Shown piece after piece: positions 33,792 through 44,146 of a stretch of 64,000 nt of DNA (position 1 is its first letter; each line of letters begins with the position of its first letter). The stretch comes from Plotosus lineatus (Eukaryota > Chordata > Actinopteri > Siluriformes > Plotosidae): assembly GCA_024760905.1 (NCBI GenBank), contig CM045729.1, positions 422,501 to 486,500 of the forward strand. The letters are read 5' to 3'. The translations under genes and the position numbers were made by a program. A model generated the notes under the pieces. It saw only the letters and a program-made list of their open reading frames with translations. It was not told the origin of the DNA and searched no databases.

Positions 33792-34696
33792 TTGAGAATT
33801 AAAGATTCACTTAAAGCTATGTGTCCAGATCTCAAGAATATAGAACCATATGATATACCTGATATCCCACCTTGGAAATTAAAGAGACCACATGTAAATC
33901 TGTCATTATCTGAGTTTTCTCAAAATTCTTCGGATCCTTCAATGTTCCAGATGATGTTTGGTCAATTGAGAGATCTATATAGGGACTTTAGGACTATTTA
34001 TACAGATGGCTCGAATGGCTCTAAGGATAACAGCAGAGTCGCAGCCACTACAGTCACAAATGGTTTGAATGTCCAGGTCCGACTTTTGGATGGAGCTTCT
34101 ATTTTTACAGCAGAATTGCGGGCTATTCTGCATGCACTTGATATTGTGTCTTCTTATGATGGAAAATATTTTATTATTTTCTCAGATTTTTTGTCTAGCT
34201 TAACTGCCTTACAGAGTAATGATTTTGATAACCCTACACTTTTAAAGATTTTACAAAGGTGCCATGATCTCATTGAGGGTGGAAAAATATAGTGTTTGCT
34301 TGGTGCCCCAGTCACGTTGGCATCAAAGGTAATGAAAAGGCTGATAAACTAGTGAAGAAAGCTCTTAATTATCGTGTTTCTGAGAACAAGTTGCCCTATA
34401 CTGACGTAAAGTATCGTGTAAATAATTTTGTTTTTAGTCAGTGGCAGAGCCAGTGGGATGAAGAGACCAACAATAAACTTCATCTCATAAAGCCCAGTGT
34501 AAAATGTTTATATCCTTATTCAAGTAGAACTAATAGAAGAGAAGAAGTAATGTTGGCCAGGACTCGTATTGGTCACACTTACATTACACACAGCTATTTA
34601 TTGAAAGGGGAGCCTGCGCCTGTGCTGAGACTAGGTACCAGCATTTTAACGTTAACAACTTGGATGATCTTTTTGCTAAATTTAATGCTTCAGTAA
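33792..34696 (+). pseudogene. I/Nimb LINE RNase H domain
   Basis: ORFs 33792-34292 and 34292-34696, in different frames, together hold the RNase H residues: Asp in IYTDGSNG, Glu in TAELRAILHAL, Asp in FSDFLSSL and Asp in the AWCPSHVGIKGNEKADK motif. One frameshift at ~34290 splits the domain before the last catalytic residue. Confidence 0.88.
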
Positions 34697-35044
34697 TCCT
34701 GCAGTTTTTAAAAGAGATTGAAATGTTGTATAAATTTTTAATTTGTGGTATAGTTAGCATGAATTCTATTGCCTGAGTGCTGAAATTCCGCCTAAATAAC
34801 AACAGATTTTTACTGTTGGTTGGAAATGTATAGGAATGCACATCTTTAGCCAGACTCGTTTTTAGTAATATCACCTTTTCATCTTTCAATTGACTTTTAT
34901 GCGAAAATTATTTGTTCAAAAAAAATGATTAACTTCATTAATCTCTTGGTCATTGTGCATAATATAAAATAACCATGTTTGGCACAACATAACACACTAC
35001 ATGTGTTGAAAGTGACGTTAAACATCATTCATTCTTTGGGATTA

Positions 35045-35140
35045 CAGTAGGCCCTCAATATTCGCAGGGGTTCGGTTCCGGACCCTCTCACGAATGAAAA
35101 TAATCCGCGAGTTCTGTACCCGGAAGTAAAACCCCATGTA
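35045..35140 (+). mobile_element. Tigger-like MITE end
   Basis: CAGTAGGCCCTCAATATTCG follows TA at 35043-35044, the same terminal sequence as 27929. Only about 100 bases are recognisable (AATAATCCGCGAGTTCTGTA). Confidence 0.65.
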
Positions 35141-35434
35141 TCATCGAATGAGCAACCAGAAGTAAAATACTGTGTATAAACCCAGGTGGGGAGGGGCCGA
35201 ACAACAACCCCGGCGCTTGGGATCGCAGGGGATGAAGGCTGTGTCGCCAGCTGGTTCAATCACCTCGTTGGGTGTACTCTCCTCGAACCATGTTTCACAT
35301 AAACACAGCATGGAGCAGTCCTGTAGATCCCTCTGCGCTGCAATCCGAGCATGAAGCTCGTCCATCTTCTTTCGCAGGGACCGAACATTTTCAAGCAGTA
35401 TAACCGGAAGCGCTAAACTTCCATTTCTATCCAA
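35141..35434 (-). mobile_element. LINE endonuclease N-terminal fragment
   Basis: The minus-strand ORF includes LENVRSLRKKMDELHARIAA and SMLCLCETWF, the N-terminus of the AP endonuclease of Rex1/L2/CR1-group LINEs. It breaks off after about 80 residues. Sequence to 35610 may be its upstream part. Confidence 0.65.
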
Positions 35435-35640
35435 GCGCCGGAGACTCTGAGAACTCTGCCTGGGTTTATTGTTAGCTGGGGTGCAGCGTGCATTGAGCTA
35501 CCATAGCATATTAGCTCAGGATCGGAGTTGAGCGTGCTCAGTTGAACATGCCCGAAGACTCTGATCTCATAGCTGTAGTAGGATGGACTGGTCATAGACG
35601 AGCATAGTGCAAAACATAAACAAACAAAAAACAAATATTC

Positions 35641-38097
35641 TTTTTTTTTTTTTCCTTTCGGCGTTTCCCTTCAGGGGTGGCCACGGCGAATCATCTGCCT
35701 CCATCTCACCCTATCCTCTGCATCTTCTCTTACACCAACTATCTTCATGTCTTCCTTCACCACATCCATGAATCTTCTCTTTGGTCTTCCTCTAGGCCTT
35801 CTGCCTGGTAGTTCCAACCTCAACATCCTACTACCAATATACTCACTATCCCTCCTCTGTACATGTCCAAATCATCTCAATCTAGCCTCTCTAACTTTGT
35901 CTCCAAAACGTCTTACATGTGCTGTCCCTCTGATGTGCTCATTCCTGATCCTATCCATCCTCATTACACCCAAAGAGAACCACAACATTTTCATCGATGC
36001 TACCTCCAGCTGTGCCTCATGTCTTTTCCCCAGGGCCATTGTTTCTAAACCATATCACATTGCTGGCCTCAACACCGTCTTGCACACTTTTCCTTTCATT
36101 CTTGCCGATACCTTTCTATCACACATCCTGCCGGACACTTTTCTCCAACCATTCCAACCTGCCTGCACACGCTTCTTCACCTCTTTTACACACGCTCCAT
36201 TGCTCTGGATTGTTGAGCCTAAGTAATTAAAATCCTCCACCTTCTTCTCTGCCCCCTGTAACCTCACCGTTCCTCTTGGGTCCTTGTCGTTCACACACAT
36301 GTACTATTCTGTCTTACTGAGGCTAACCTACATTCATCTCTTTTCCAGGGCATACCTCCACCTCTCTAGATTTTCCTCTACTTGTTCTCTGCTCTCACTA
36401 CAGATCACAATGTCGTCTGCAAACATCATAGTCCATGGGGAATCTTGTCTAACCTCGTCTGTCAGGCTGTCCATCACCATAGTAAACAAAGAGGGGCTCA
36501 GAGCTGACCCTTGATGCAGTCCCACCTCCACCTTGAACTCTTCTGTCATGCCGACAGCACACCTGACCACTGTCTTACATCTGTCATACATGTTCTGCAC
36601 CACTCCAACATACCTCTCTGCCACTCCAGACTTCCTCATGCAATACCACAGTTCGTCTCTGGAGACCCTGTCATATGCTTTCTCCAGATCCACAAAGCCA
36701 CAATGCAGCTCCCTCTGAATTTCTCTGTACTTCTCTATTAACATCCTGAAAGCAAACACTGCATCTGTGGAGCTCTTTCTTGGCATGAAACCAAACTTTT
36801 GTTCACAAATGCTGACCTCTGCCTTTCATCTTGCTTCCACTATTCTTTCCCATAACTTCATTGTATGGCTCATCAACTTAATCCCTCTGTAGTTGCCACA
36901 ACTCTGCACGTCTCCCTTGCTCTTAAAAATGGGCACCAGCACACTTCTCCTCCATTCCTCCGGCATCCTCTCACTCTCTAAGACCTTGTTGAATGTTCTT
37001 GACAGAAAATCTTCTGCTACCGCCACTAGACACTTCCATACCTCCACCGGTATGTCATCAGGACCAACTGCCTTTCCACTCTTCATCCTCTTCAATGCCC
37101 TCAACTCCTCACCCTTACTTATCTTTGATACTTTCTGGTCCTCAACGGTTACTCTTTTTTTTTTTCCTCTCTCATTTTCCTCATTCATCAGCTCACTTCC
37201 CAGCACACTTCTGTCATCAGTCAATACATTTCCCTCTGTCCTTTATCACTCTAACTTGCTGCATGTCCTTCCCATCTTTATTTCTCTGCTGTGCCAACCT
37301 GTATAAATCAATTCCTCCCTTTTTACTGTCCAACCGAGCATACAAGTCATCATACGCCCTCTGTTTGGCCTTTGACACCGCTACCTGCACTTCCTCATTC
37401 CACCATCAAGTTTCCTTATCTGCTTTCCTTCCAGATGACACACCAAGTACTCTCCTACCTGTCTCCCTGATTACATTAGCTGTATTTGTACAGTCATCTG
37501 GAAGCACTTCCTGACCACCCAAAGCCTGCTTCAACTCCTCCTTGAAGACAACACGACACTCTTCCTTTTTCAGCTTTCACCACTTTGTCTTGTGCTCTGC
37601 CTTTGCCTTCTTCACCTTCCTCACCATCAGTGTCATTCTACATACCACCATCCTATGCTGTTTGGCAACACTCTCACCCACTACTACAGTCGGCCTCCAA
37701 CTTACAAAGACCCCTGTGTACGAAATCCCCGGGTTACGAAAAACATTTTCCTGCATTTCCGTCCCCGAGATACGAAACAACCCCCTCTTACGAAAAGTAA
37801 TTAAAAATTCAAATGGCCAATCAAAATTTCACAGGACGCGCTCGTTGCTCTCTCATTGGCTGTCTCTCAACATCCCGCCTCGCTGGCCTCCCACATAGAG
37901 ACAGAAGGAAGCTTCACTCTTTAGTTTTTTAAGTTGTTCTAATTCAGTAAATGTTTAATAAATGTGGGCGCATTTGAGCTCATCTGGAATTCTGGTCCCT
38001 CAAGGAATCAAGTTAAATTTTAGTTTGTCATGCAGGGAATGCGCTTTGAATTCACGTTTTATGGGCGTGATCCGCAGCGCACGCGAGAGAGCGAGAG

Positions 38098-38131
<34 letters not shown>

Positions 38132-38228
38132 AATAATGCTTTAGCTTTTAGTTTAGTTTTTTACGTTGTTTTAATTCAGTAAATGGTCAAGCAGGGAATG
38201 CGCTTTGAATTCACATCTTGTGGGCGAG

Positions 38229-38265
<37 letters not shown>

Positions 38266-39546
38266 GTGTGTGTGTGTGTGTGTTAATAAAAAATGTTTAA
38301 TAATGGTTTAATTAATAAATATGTTAATAAAATGGTTTAATATGTTCATTAAATTGTTTAAATGGTTTAATAAATAATATTCTTTTACTTTTCATACAAA
38401 ATTGGTGTACTTTTATCATTTTTAAAGGGTTTATGGGGTTTATCCAGTCCGAAAACTGGAGCCTTGGATCGAATTAGGTGTTGAACATGTAAGATGTGAC
38501 CCCAACTTACGAAATCCCCACTATAAGAAAAGGGCTCTGGAACGGATTAATTTCGTAAGTTAGGGGCCGATTGTACTTTACTGTCAGCGACTTCCTTCAA
38601 ATTACATCGCCTACACAAGATGTAGTCTACCTGTGTGTTCCTACCTGCACTTTTATAAGTCACCCTATGCTCCTGTCTCTTCTGGAAGAAAATATTTACT
38701 ATGGCGATTTCCATCCTTTTTGCAAAATCTATCAACATCTGTGCTTCTATGTTCCTGTCCTGCATACCAAACTTGCCCATCACTTTTTCATCCCCCCTGT
38801 TTCCTGCACCAACATGTCCATTGAAGTCTGCCCCAGTGACCACTCTTTCACCTCTGGGGGTGCTCTGCATCACTTCATCGAACTCACTCCAGAATCTCTC
38901 CTTCTCTTCTAACTCACATCCTGCCTGTGGGGAATAAGCAGTAACAACATTGACTATCACGCCTTCGATTTCTAACTTGAGACTCATCACTCTGTCTGAC
39001 ACTCTTTTCACTTCAAGAACATTCCTGACAAACCCCTCCTTCAAGATGAGTCCTACACCATTTCTCTTCCCATCCACACCATGATAAAACAGCTTAAACC
39101 CTGCTCCTAAGCTTCTAGCCTTGCTACCTTTCCACTTAGTCTCATGAACACACAGTACGTCCACCTTTCTCCTCTGCATCATGTCAGCCAGCTCTCTACC
39201 TTTTTCTGTCATAGTTCCAACATTCAAAGTCCCTACTCTCGGTCCTAGACTCATGCTTTTCCTCTTCTCTCTCTGCCTACGCCTCCCACCTCTCCTTCTT
39301 CAACTTTTTCGACCAACAGTAGTCCAATTTCCACCAGCACCCTGTTGGTTAACAGCACTGATGGCGGTCGTTGTTAACCCGGGCCTTGACCGATCCGGTA
39401 TGTATTTCTTAGTTTTGACTGGCATATTATTTGTGGCATTGGTTTTACGCCGGATGCCCTTCCTGTCACAACCCTCTGCATTTATCTGGGCTTTGGGACA
39501 GGCGTGAGGGTGGACACTGGTTTGTGCCTCCCCTCATGGCTGCATT
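35641..39546 (-). mobile_element. RTE copy G with nested MITE and TSD
   Basis: Minus orientation, complete 5' end (GCAGCCATGAGGGGAGGCAC) at 39546 and 3' end at 35641. An imperfect ~19-base duplication (AACAAACAAAAAACAAATA at 35619-35637; AACAAACAAAACAACAAATA at 39547-39566) flanks it. ORFs include an endonuclease of 235 codons (39254-38547) and RT pieces 36786-36334 (FADDIVIC) and 37224-36826 (GPDDIPVEVWK). A TA-flanked MITE at 37687-38573 interrupts the element between endonuclease and RT. Several frameshifts. Confidence 0.92.
37687..38573. mobile_element. Tigger-like MITE nested in RTE copy G
   Basis: TA at 37685-37686 and 38574-38575. Terminal repeats CAGTCGGCCTCCAACTTAC and, on the opposite strand, CAATCGGCCCCTAACTTAC (16 of 19 match). 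Removing it and one TA rejoins the RTE sequence CCCACTACTA/CTTT. It contains (GA)n and (GT)n tracts at 38090-38128 and 38230-38284 and no transposase. Confidence 0.92.
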
Positions 39547-39566
39547 AACAAACAAAACAACAAATA

Positions 39567-39814
39567 AAACAAATTAAAACGAACAAAGAAACAATTTGAC
39601 TCTGACAACTCCACGACGTCTCCCTCTCGGCAGCGCCATCTTGGAGACGTCACGTTCAATGCCAAAGTACATGAAGTGTAATAAACTTTATCCTTTTGGT
39701 CTCGTTTGTTAAACATGCTACAGAACATAAAATCTCACACACAAACATTCTAAACATTCAACTTAGATTCTGTACTGGAATAATAATTGAAAGAGACTGT
39801 AATACAACAGTTCA
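39567..39814. other. Intron segment, nothing recognised
   Basis: Includes GCGCCATCTTGGAGACGTCA at ~39630, a YY1-like CGCCATCTTG match of unknown meaning. No gene or clear repeat boundary. Confidence 0.4.
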
Positions 39815-40107
39815 GAGGAAACTGTCGCTTCTTCAGGAGAAAGTCGTATTTCTTCAGAAGAGACATCCAGTGTTTTCTATCGCTTAACCAGAGAAGACGC
39901 ATAGCGTTTGAGTACTTAAAACACACTAAAAAAGAGGCTCATTGACAAATTGTGTGTGAATGAGGAAAAAGGGGCGTTACCTCATCTCAACCAATCAGCA
40001 GGAAGGAGGACAGCCATTGGCTGAATTTGAGTGACATGTCAGTTGCTTGGCAGTCCGTGAATACTAAAACCGTGAGTGCAAAACCGTGAATAGTCAAAGG
40101 CCTACTG
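39815..40107 (-). mobile_element. Tigger-like element, right arm
   Basis: Reverse complement of the arm at 27929-28245, ending CCTACTG followed by TA (40108-40109). Shared blocks include CAACCAATCAGCAGGAAGGA and AGACATCCAGTG. It lies 38 bases before exon 14. Confidence 0.78.
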
Positions 40108-40145
40108 TAAGAAACTTACTCTTTCTCTATATCCCTCTCTCTTAG

Positions 40146-40239
40146 TGGCTGGTTCAGCGTGTTAAGTCGTGTACACAGTGCCACATTTCAACAGCTGATG
40201 GAAATGCAGAATGAACAAGCCAACCCCAAAAATGCAGTG
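40146..40239 (+). CDS. myo10: myo10 exon 14 (PH2 C-terminal helix)
   Basis: Encodes SGWFSVLSRVHSATFQQLME followed by MQNEQANPKNAV, the C-terminal helix of PH2 and the link back to PH1b. Acceptor CCTCTCTCTTAG. The best donor, GTG|GTAAGT, ends in phase 0, but exon 15 needs phase 1. A second, weaker GT four bases downstream would restore the frame (see findings). Confidence 0.9.
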
Positions 40240-40557
40240 GTAAGTATCCTAAATAATCATATGATAAACTCAAATATATTTATTTAACATTCATAATATT
40301 TATATGCATTATTGTATATATTTAAATATACATAAAAATGTACAGAATCTGTGCTTTTTGACATTGCTGTGATTCAATAAGAAATATACTTTCTTCTAAT
40401 TGATTCATAATAATAAAATAAAACACATCACATTAAAAACATCACTTTTTTTATTTTAAATAAAATATTCACTATGATGAAAAGCAGATTTTAGAAGAGT
40501 TTATTTAATAATTCTTAGTGAATTCTGTTTTACCGATTTTTATTATTTATTTTTAGG

Positions 40558-40612
40558 GAACTGTTGATGTTGGACTTATTGACTCGGTTTGTGCTTCAGA
40601 TAATCCTGACAG
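40558..40612 (+). CDS. myo10: myo10 exon 15 (PH2-PH1b link)
   Basis: Short exon whose recognisable frame is TVDVGLIDSVCASDNPD, strongly conserved in MYO10. The acceptor TTATTTTTAG leaves two bases (GG) before the first full codon, so it expects one base from exon 14. The donor is CAG|GTAAAT, phase 2. Frame to exon 16 is correct. Confidence 0.88.
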
Positions 40613-40859
40613 GTAAATGGGGGAAAAAAGTATTATTATTATTATTATTAATAATAATAATAAAAACCATTTGTAATTAGATTTTGTACCTGTTTATCAT
40701 TTGTATTTATATATACGTATTTTTATAACACACAGATTCGCATTAATTTTTCTTTTCCAATTGCAGCACATTACAGTATAATTTTAGGTAAAGTTACATT
40801 TTCTCTGCAATGTCCTTCCTGTTATGTTTTGTTTGTGTTGCCTCTTTGTAAAGTTCATT

Positions 40860-41170
40860 TTCTGTTACCGCATAATTCTAATTAGGGTCACGGGGAGGCT
40901 GGCTCTGGGTGATGGTAGAGTACACCCTGGACAGCTCGCCAGGCAATCACAGAGCGGAAACACGTTGACAGCTATGCAGCTACTCTCGTCGAAAGTTAGC
41001 CATGGTTCTTTTACATAAACTTCTCACCACAAACAGTGAGAGACATGGCTGGCCTTTGATAACCCAATTAGTGCACTGGGGAGACGGTGACAACCCGTGG
41101 AGAGTGGGACTCGAATCCCCAACCTTAGGATCAGTGATCCAGCACTTTTACCACTAGGCCATGACTGCTC
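40860..41170 (-). repeat. tRNA-derived SINE copy, minus orientation
   Basis: AATTCTAATTAGGGTCACGG, TAGAGTACACCCTGGACAGC, AGTGAGAGACATGGCTGGCC and, near 41100, a box-B complement (GGGACTCGAATCCCCAACC). The head ends TTTTACCACTAGGCCATGAC, reading on the minus strand as a tRNA-like 5' end. Confidence 0.8.
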
Positions 41171-41271
41171 TTTTTGTAAAGTTTTCGATTTTATTTTTTT
41201 AAATATTTTTTTGAGGCACAAAAATTCCACAGGGGAAATTTGGATATGCATTTTTACCCCATCCTAAGTGA

Positions 41272-41275
<4 letters not shown>

Positions 41276-41343
<68 letters not shown>
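41276..41343. repeat. (AC)n microsatellite
   Basis: About 34 AC units between two SINE-like repeats. Confidence 0.97.
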
Positions 41344-41344
<1 letters not shown>

Positions 41345-41346
<2 letters not shown>

Positions 41347-41525
41347 GAGCAGTGGGCAGCCACATTGTGCCATCTGCAGAGTAATTGGGCTTTAGGTGAC
41401 TTGCTCAAGGACACTTCAGCTGTGAAGCCACGCTTTCTTTTCCTGTTGGTCCGGGAATCAAATCTACAAACTTTCGTTTTACTGATCCCGCTTTTCTAAC
41501 CGTTAGGCCATGGCTGTCCAGTAAT
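41345..41525 (-). repeat. SINE-like repeat, minus orientation
   Basis: AGCAGTGGGCAGCCACATTG, GGTGACTTGCTCAAGGACAC, CGGGAATCAAATCTAC and AACCGTTAGGCCATGGCTGT match the general pattern of a common fish tRNA-related retroposon. It ends about 90 bases before exon 16. Confidence 0.65.
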
Positions 41526-41615
41526 GTGATGTCATCTTCAAACAACTGTAATGTCCTTTCTGTTGTGTCTTCTCCGTTATCTTTTCTCAATGTTGACCTC
41601 TCTGTTGTGTACAAG

Positions 41616-41758
41616 GCCGAACTCGTTCGTGATTATCACAGCCAATCGAGTGATACACTGTAACGCAGACCTGCCTGAGGAGATGCACCACTGGATCGGA
41701 CTCTTACACAAACCCAGAGGAGAGGCACGCAGTGATGGGCAGGACTTCATCGTCAGAG
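41616..41758 (+). CDS. myo10: myo10 exon 16 (PH1b)
   Basis: Encodes RPNSFVIITANRVIHCNADL, EEMHHWIGLL and then DFIVR. This is the second half of the split PH1, with the conserved C-terminal helix tryptophan (HHW), leading to PH3. The acceptor TTGTGTACAAG is weak in pyrimidines. Phase 2 in, phase 1 out (split Gly). Confidence 0.95.
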
Positions 41759-41794
41759 GTGAGCTAAATCCAAAGCAGATGAGGAAAAAACGAA

Positions 41795-41935
41795 TGTAGC
41801 TGAGACTTAATGCAGGTGACATAGGATTAAAGTGCGACGGAGTTAAAACAGGTGAGTCAGGATTAAAAATTGAGGATGAGGTCAGGTAAGACAGGATTAA
41901 AGGGGGACAGGACAAAAACAGTTGAGACTGAATCA
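41795..41935. repeat. Degenerate minisatellite, ~35-bp unit
   Basis: AGGATTAAA recurs at ~41822, 41861 and 41893 in a GA-rich context (GTGACATAGGATTAAAG, GTGAGTCAGGATTAAAA, GTAAGACAGGATTAAAG), about four diverged units just after exon 16. Confidence 0.7.
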
Positions 41936-42002
41936 AGGTTATGAGAACTGGAAGTGACTTCTAACCATGATGAGATTTACCCTATTTACCGGACTATACA
42001 TC

Positions 42003-42121
42003 TGTCGCTTGCTAAAAGGGTTGTGTCAGGAAGGGCATCTGACGTAAAAACCTATGCCAAATCAAATGTACGAATCATTCGCTGGGGCGACCCCTGAAAA
42101 AGGAAAAGCCGAAAAGAAATC
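42003..42121 (+). mobile_element. Mini-RTE: RTE 5' end joined to 3' end, with TSD
   Basis: From 42018: GGGTTGTGTCAGGAAGGGCA (RTE leader) runs, after only ~55 bases, into ATTCGCTGGGGCGACCCCTG and AAGCCGAAAAGAAA (RTE 3' end). It is bounded by the perfect 17-base duplication TTACCGGACTATACATC at 41986-42002 and 42122-42138. No coding capacity. This is a retroposed unit rather than a broken full element. Confidence 0.88.
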
Positions 42122-42647
42122 TTACCGGACTATACATCGCTTTGGAGTACAAGCCACACTGGCCAAAAAATACATATAAAACATATATAAGTTGCACTGG
42201 ACTATAAGTTGCAAATTATGCAAATTGTCTACCTTGGCTTGGTAATCTGCTGGCAGTTTTTGTGAGGCTGTGGTCCTTGCTCTGATAGAGAGTCCGTTGT
42301 GTTGCATGAAACAGTAACACCAAGAAAGTCCTCACGGAAAGTCAGTTATATTCATCTCCTTGACAACTACCTGGACATGGAGACGCAACTGCACTGTTGA
42401 CAAGCCTCTCCCTGCAGCATGTTGTTCAAGCACCTATGTGCGAGCTCGTTACTCTAGCGGTGGCCATCTAGCTTTTAGGCCGCGATTAGCTTTTCAGCGA
42501 TTAACTTTTTTGTTTTCTTCATTGCACTAATAATGATCTCTGCTTTTCTGCCCTCTTGTTGCCTTTTTACGGTTGTGAGTGTAAAAGTAAACATGTGATA
42601 TTATGTTCGTTATTATTATGAATAATATTATATATATAATATATTAA

Positions 42648-44146
42648 CATCCTAAAGCAAACACTGCATCTATCTAGCTTCCACTATTCTTTCCCATAAC
42701 ATCGTATGGCTCATCAACTTTATCCCTCTGTAGTTGCCACAACTCTGCACATCTCCCTTGTTCCTACACCCTTCCATACCTGCACCGGTATGTCATCAGG
42801 ACCAACTGCCTTTCCACTCTTCATCCTCTTCAATGCCCTCCTCACTTCACCCTTACACCCTTACTAATACCCTTGTACTCCTGTTTACTCTCTTCGGTCC
42901 TCTCAATGTTCCCCTTCTTCTTAGCTAACCTCTTCTTTTGTACATACTCTTGCACTTCCTCATTCCACCACCAAGTCTTCTTGTCTACTATCCTTCCAGA
43001 GGACACACCATGTACTCTCCTACCTGTCTCCCTGATCACATTGGCTATGGTTGTCCAGTCATCTGGAAGCACTACCTGACTACCCAAATCCTGTTTCAAC
43101 TCCTCCTTGAAGACAACACGACACTCTTCCTTTTTCAGCTTCCACCACTTTGTCTTATGCTCTGCCTTTGCCTTCTTCACTGTCCTCACCATCAGTGTCA
43201 TCCTGCACACCACCATCCTATGCTGTTTGCCCACACTCTCACCCACTACTACTTTGCAGTCACTGACTTCCTTCAAATTACATCGCCTACATAAGATGTA
43301 GTCTACCTGGGTGCTCCTACCTCCGCGCAAAATCGATCAACATCTGTCCTTGTGTTCCTGTCCTGAATACCAAACCTGCCCATCACTTCCTCGTCCCCTC
43401 TGTTTCCTGCACCAACATGTCCATTGAAGTCTGCCCTAATGACCACTCTTTCACCTCTGGGGGTTTTCTGCATCATTTCATCTAACTCACTTCAGAATCT
43501 CTCCTTCTCTTCTAGCGCACAGCCTGCCTGTGGGGCATAAGCAGTAACAACATTGACTATCATGCCTTCAATTTCTAACTTGAGACTCATCACTCTGTCT
43601 GCCACTCTTTTCACTTCTAGAACATTCCTGACAAACCCCTCCTTTAAGATGACTTCTACTCCATTTCTCTTTCCATCTACACCATGATAAAACAGCTTAA
43701 ACCCTGCTCCTCAGCTTGTAGCCTTGCTACCTTTCCACCTGGTCTCCTGAATACACAGTAAACCCACCTTCCTCCTCTGCATCATGTCAGCCAGCTCTCT
43801 AGCTGTATCGTTCATAGTTCCAACATTCAAAGTCCCTACTCTCAGTCCTAGACTCACGTCTTTCCTCTTCTCTCTCTGCCTATGGACACGCCTCCTGCCT
43901 CTCCTTCTTCAACCAACAGTAGTCCAATTTCAACCAGCACGCTGTTGGTTAACAGCACTGATGGCGGTCGTTGTTAACCCGAGCCTCTACCGATCCGGTA
44001 TGAATTTCGTTTTGATCATTTGCATCACAATTTTGGCAGAAGTTTTACGCCGGATGCCCTTCCTGTCGCAACTCTCTGCATTTATCCGGGCTTGGGACCG
44101 GCGTTAGGGAGAGACACTGGTTTGTGATCCCCCCCCTCACGGCTGC
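42648..44146 (-). mobile_element. RTE copy H, 5' half
   Basis: Minus orientation with the 5' end (GCAGCCGTGAGGGGGGGGAT) at 44146. Endonuclease and pre-RT regions are recognisable (DYILCRRCNLKEVSDCK in ORF 43330-42842). Internal deletions occur near 43325 and 42770-42860. The RT core and 3' end are missing. No TSD identified. Confidence 0.85.

Larger units (their letters stand above)
30310..35036 (+). mobile_element. I/Nimb-type LINE with RNase H, degenerate
   Basis: Order: 5' region with CCCCGGGATGTCGTAAAAGG at ~30513; gag-like ORF1; endonuclease remnants (FCLQETLLNK near 31725, LLGDFNAHSATWG near 32024); RT (AVGSDDIHYQFLKHLP near 32932, NYRPIALTS near 33104, FSDLEKAYDTTW near 33317); RNase H; 3' tail with GTTAAACATCATTCATTC at 35018. 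RNase H after RT places it in the I group; the 3' tail fits Nimb-type elements. The RT block with the catalytic YADD is deleted near 33440-33480. Frameshifts occur throughout. 5' boundary approximate. Confidence 0.82.

Noticed and set aside
35747..36226. Long minus/plus-strand ORFs rich in S, L, P and C opposite RTE copies (many throughout, also 45420-46361, 51215-52141, 56525-57313)
   Set aside because: They are antisense shadows of the RTE coding strand, recur with every copy and have no independent start context or family similarity.
39630..39660. YY1-like CGCCATCTTG as a promoter of a new gene
   Set aside because: No exon, CpG-rich context or ORF follows; a single motif match is not enough.
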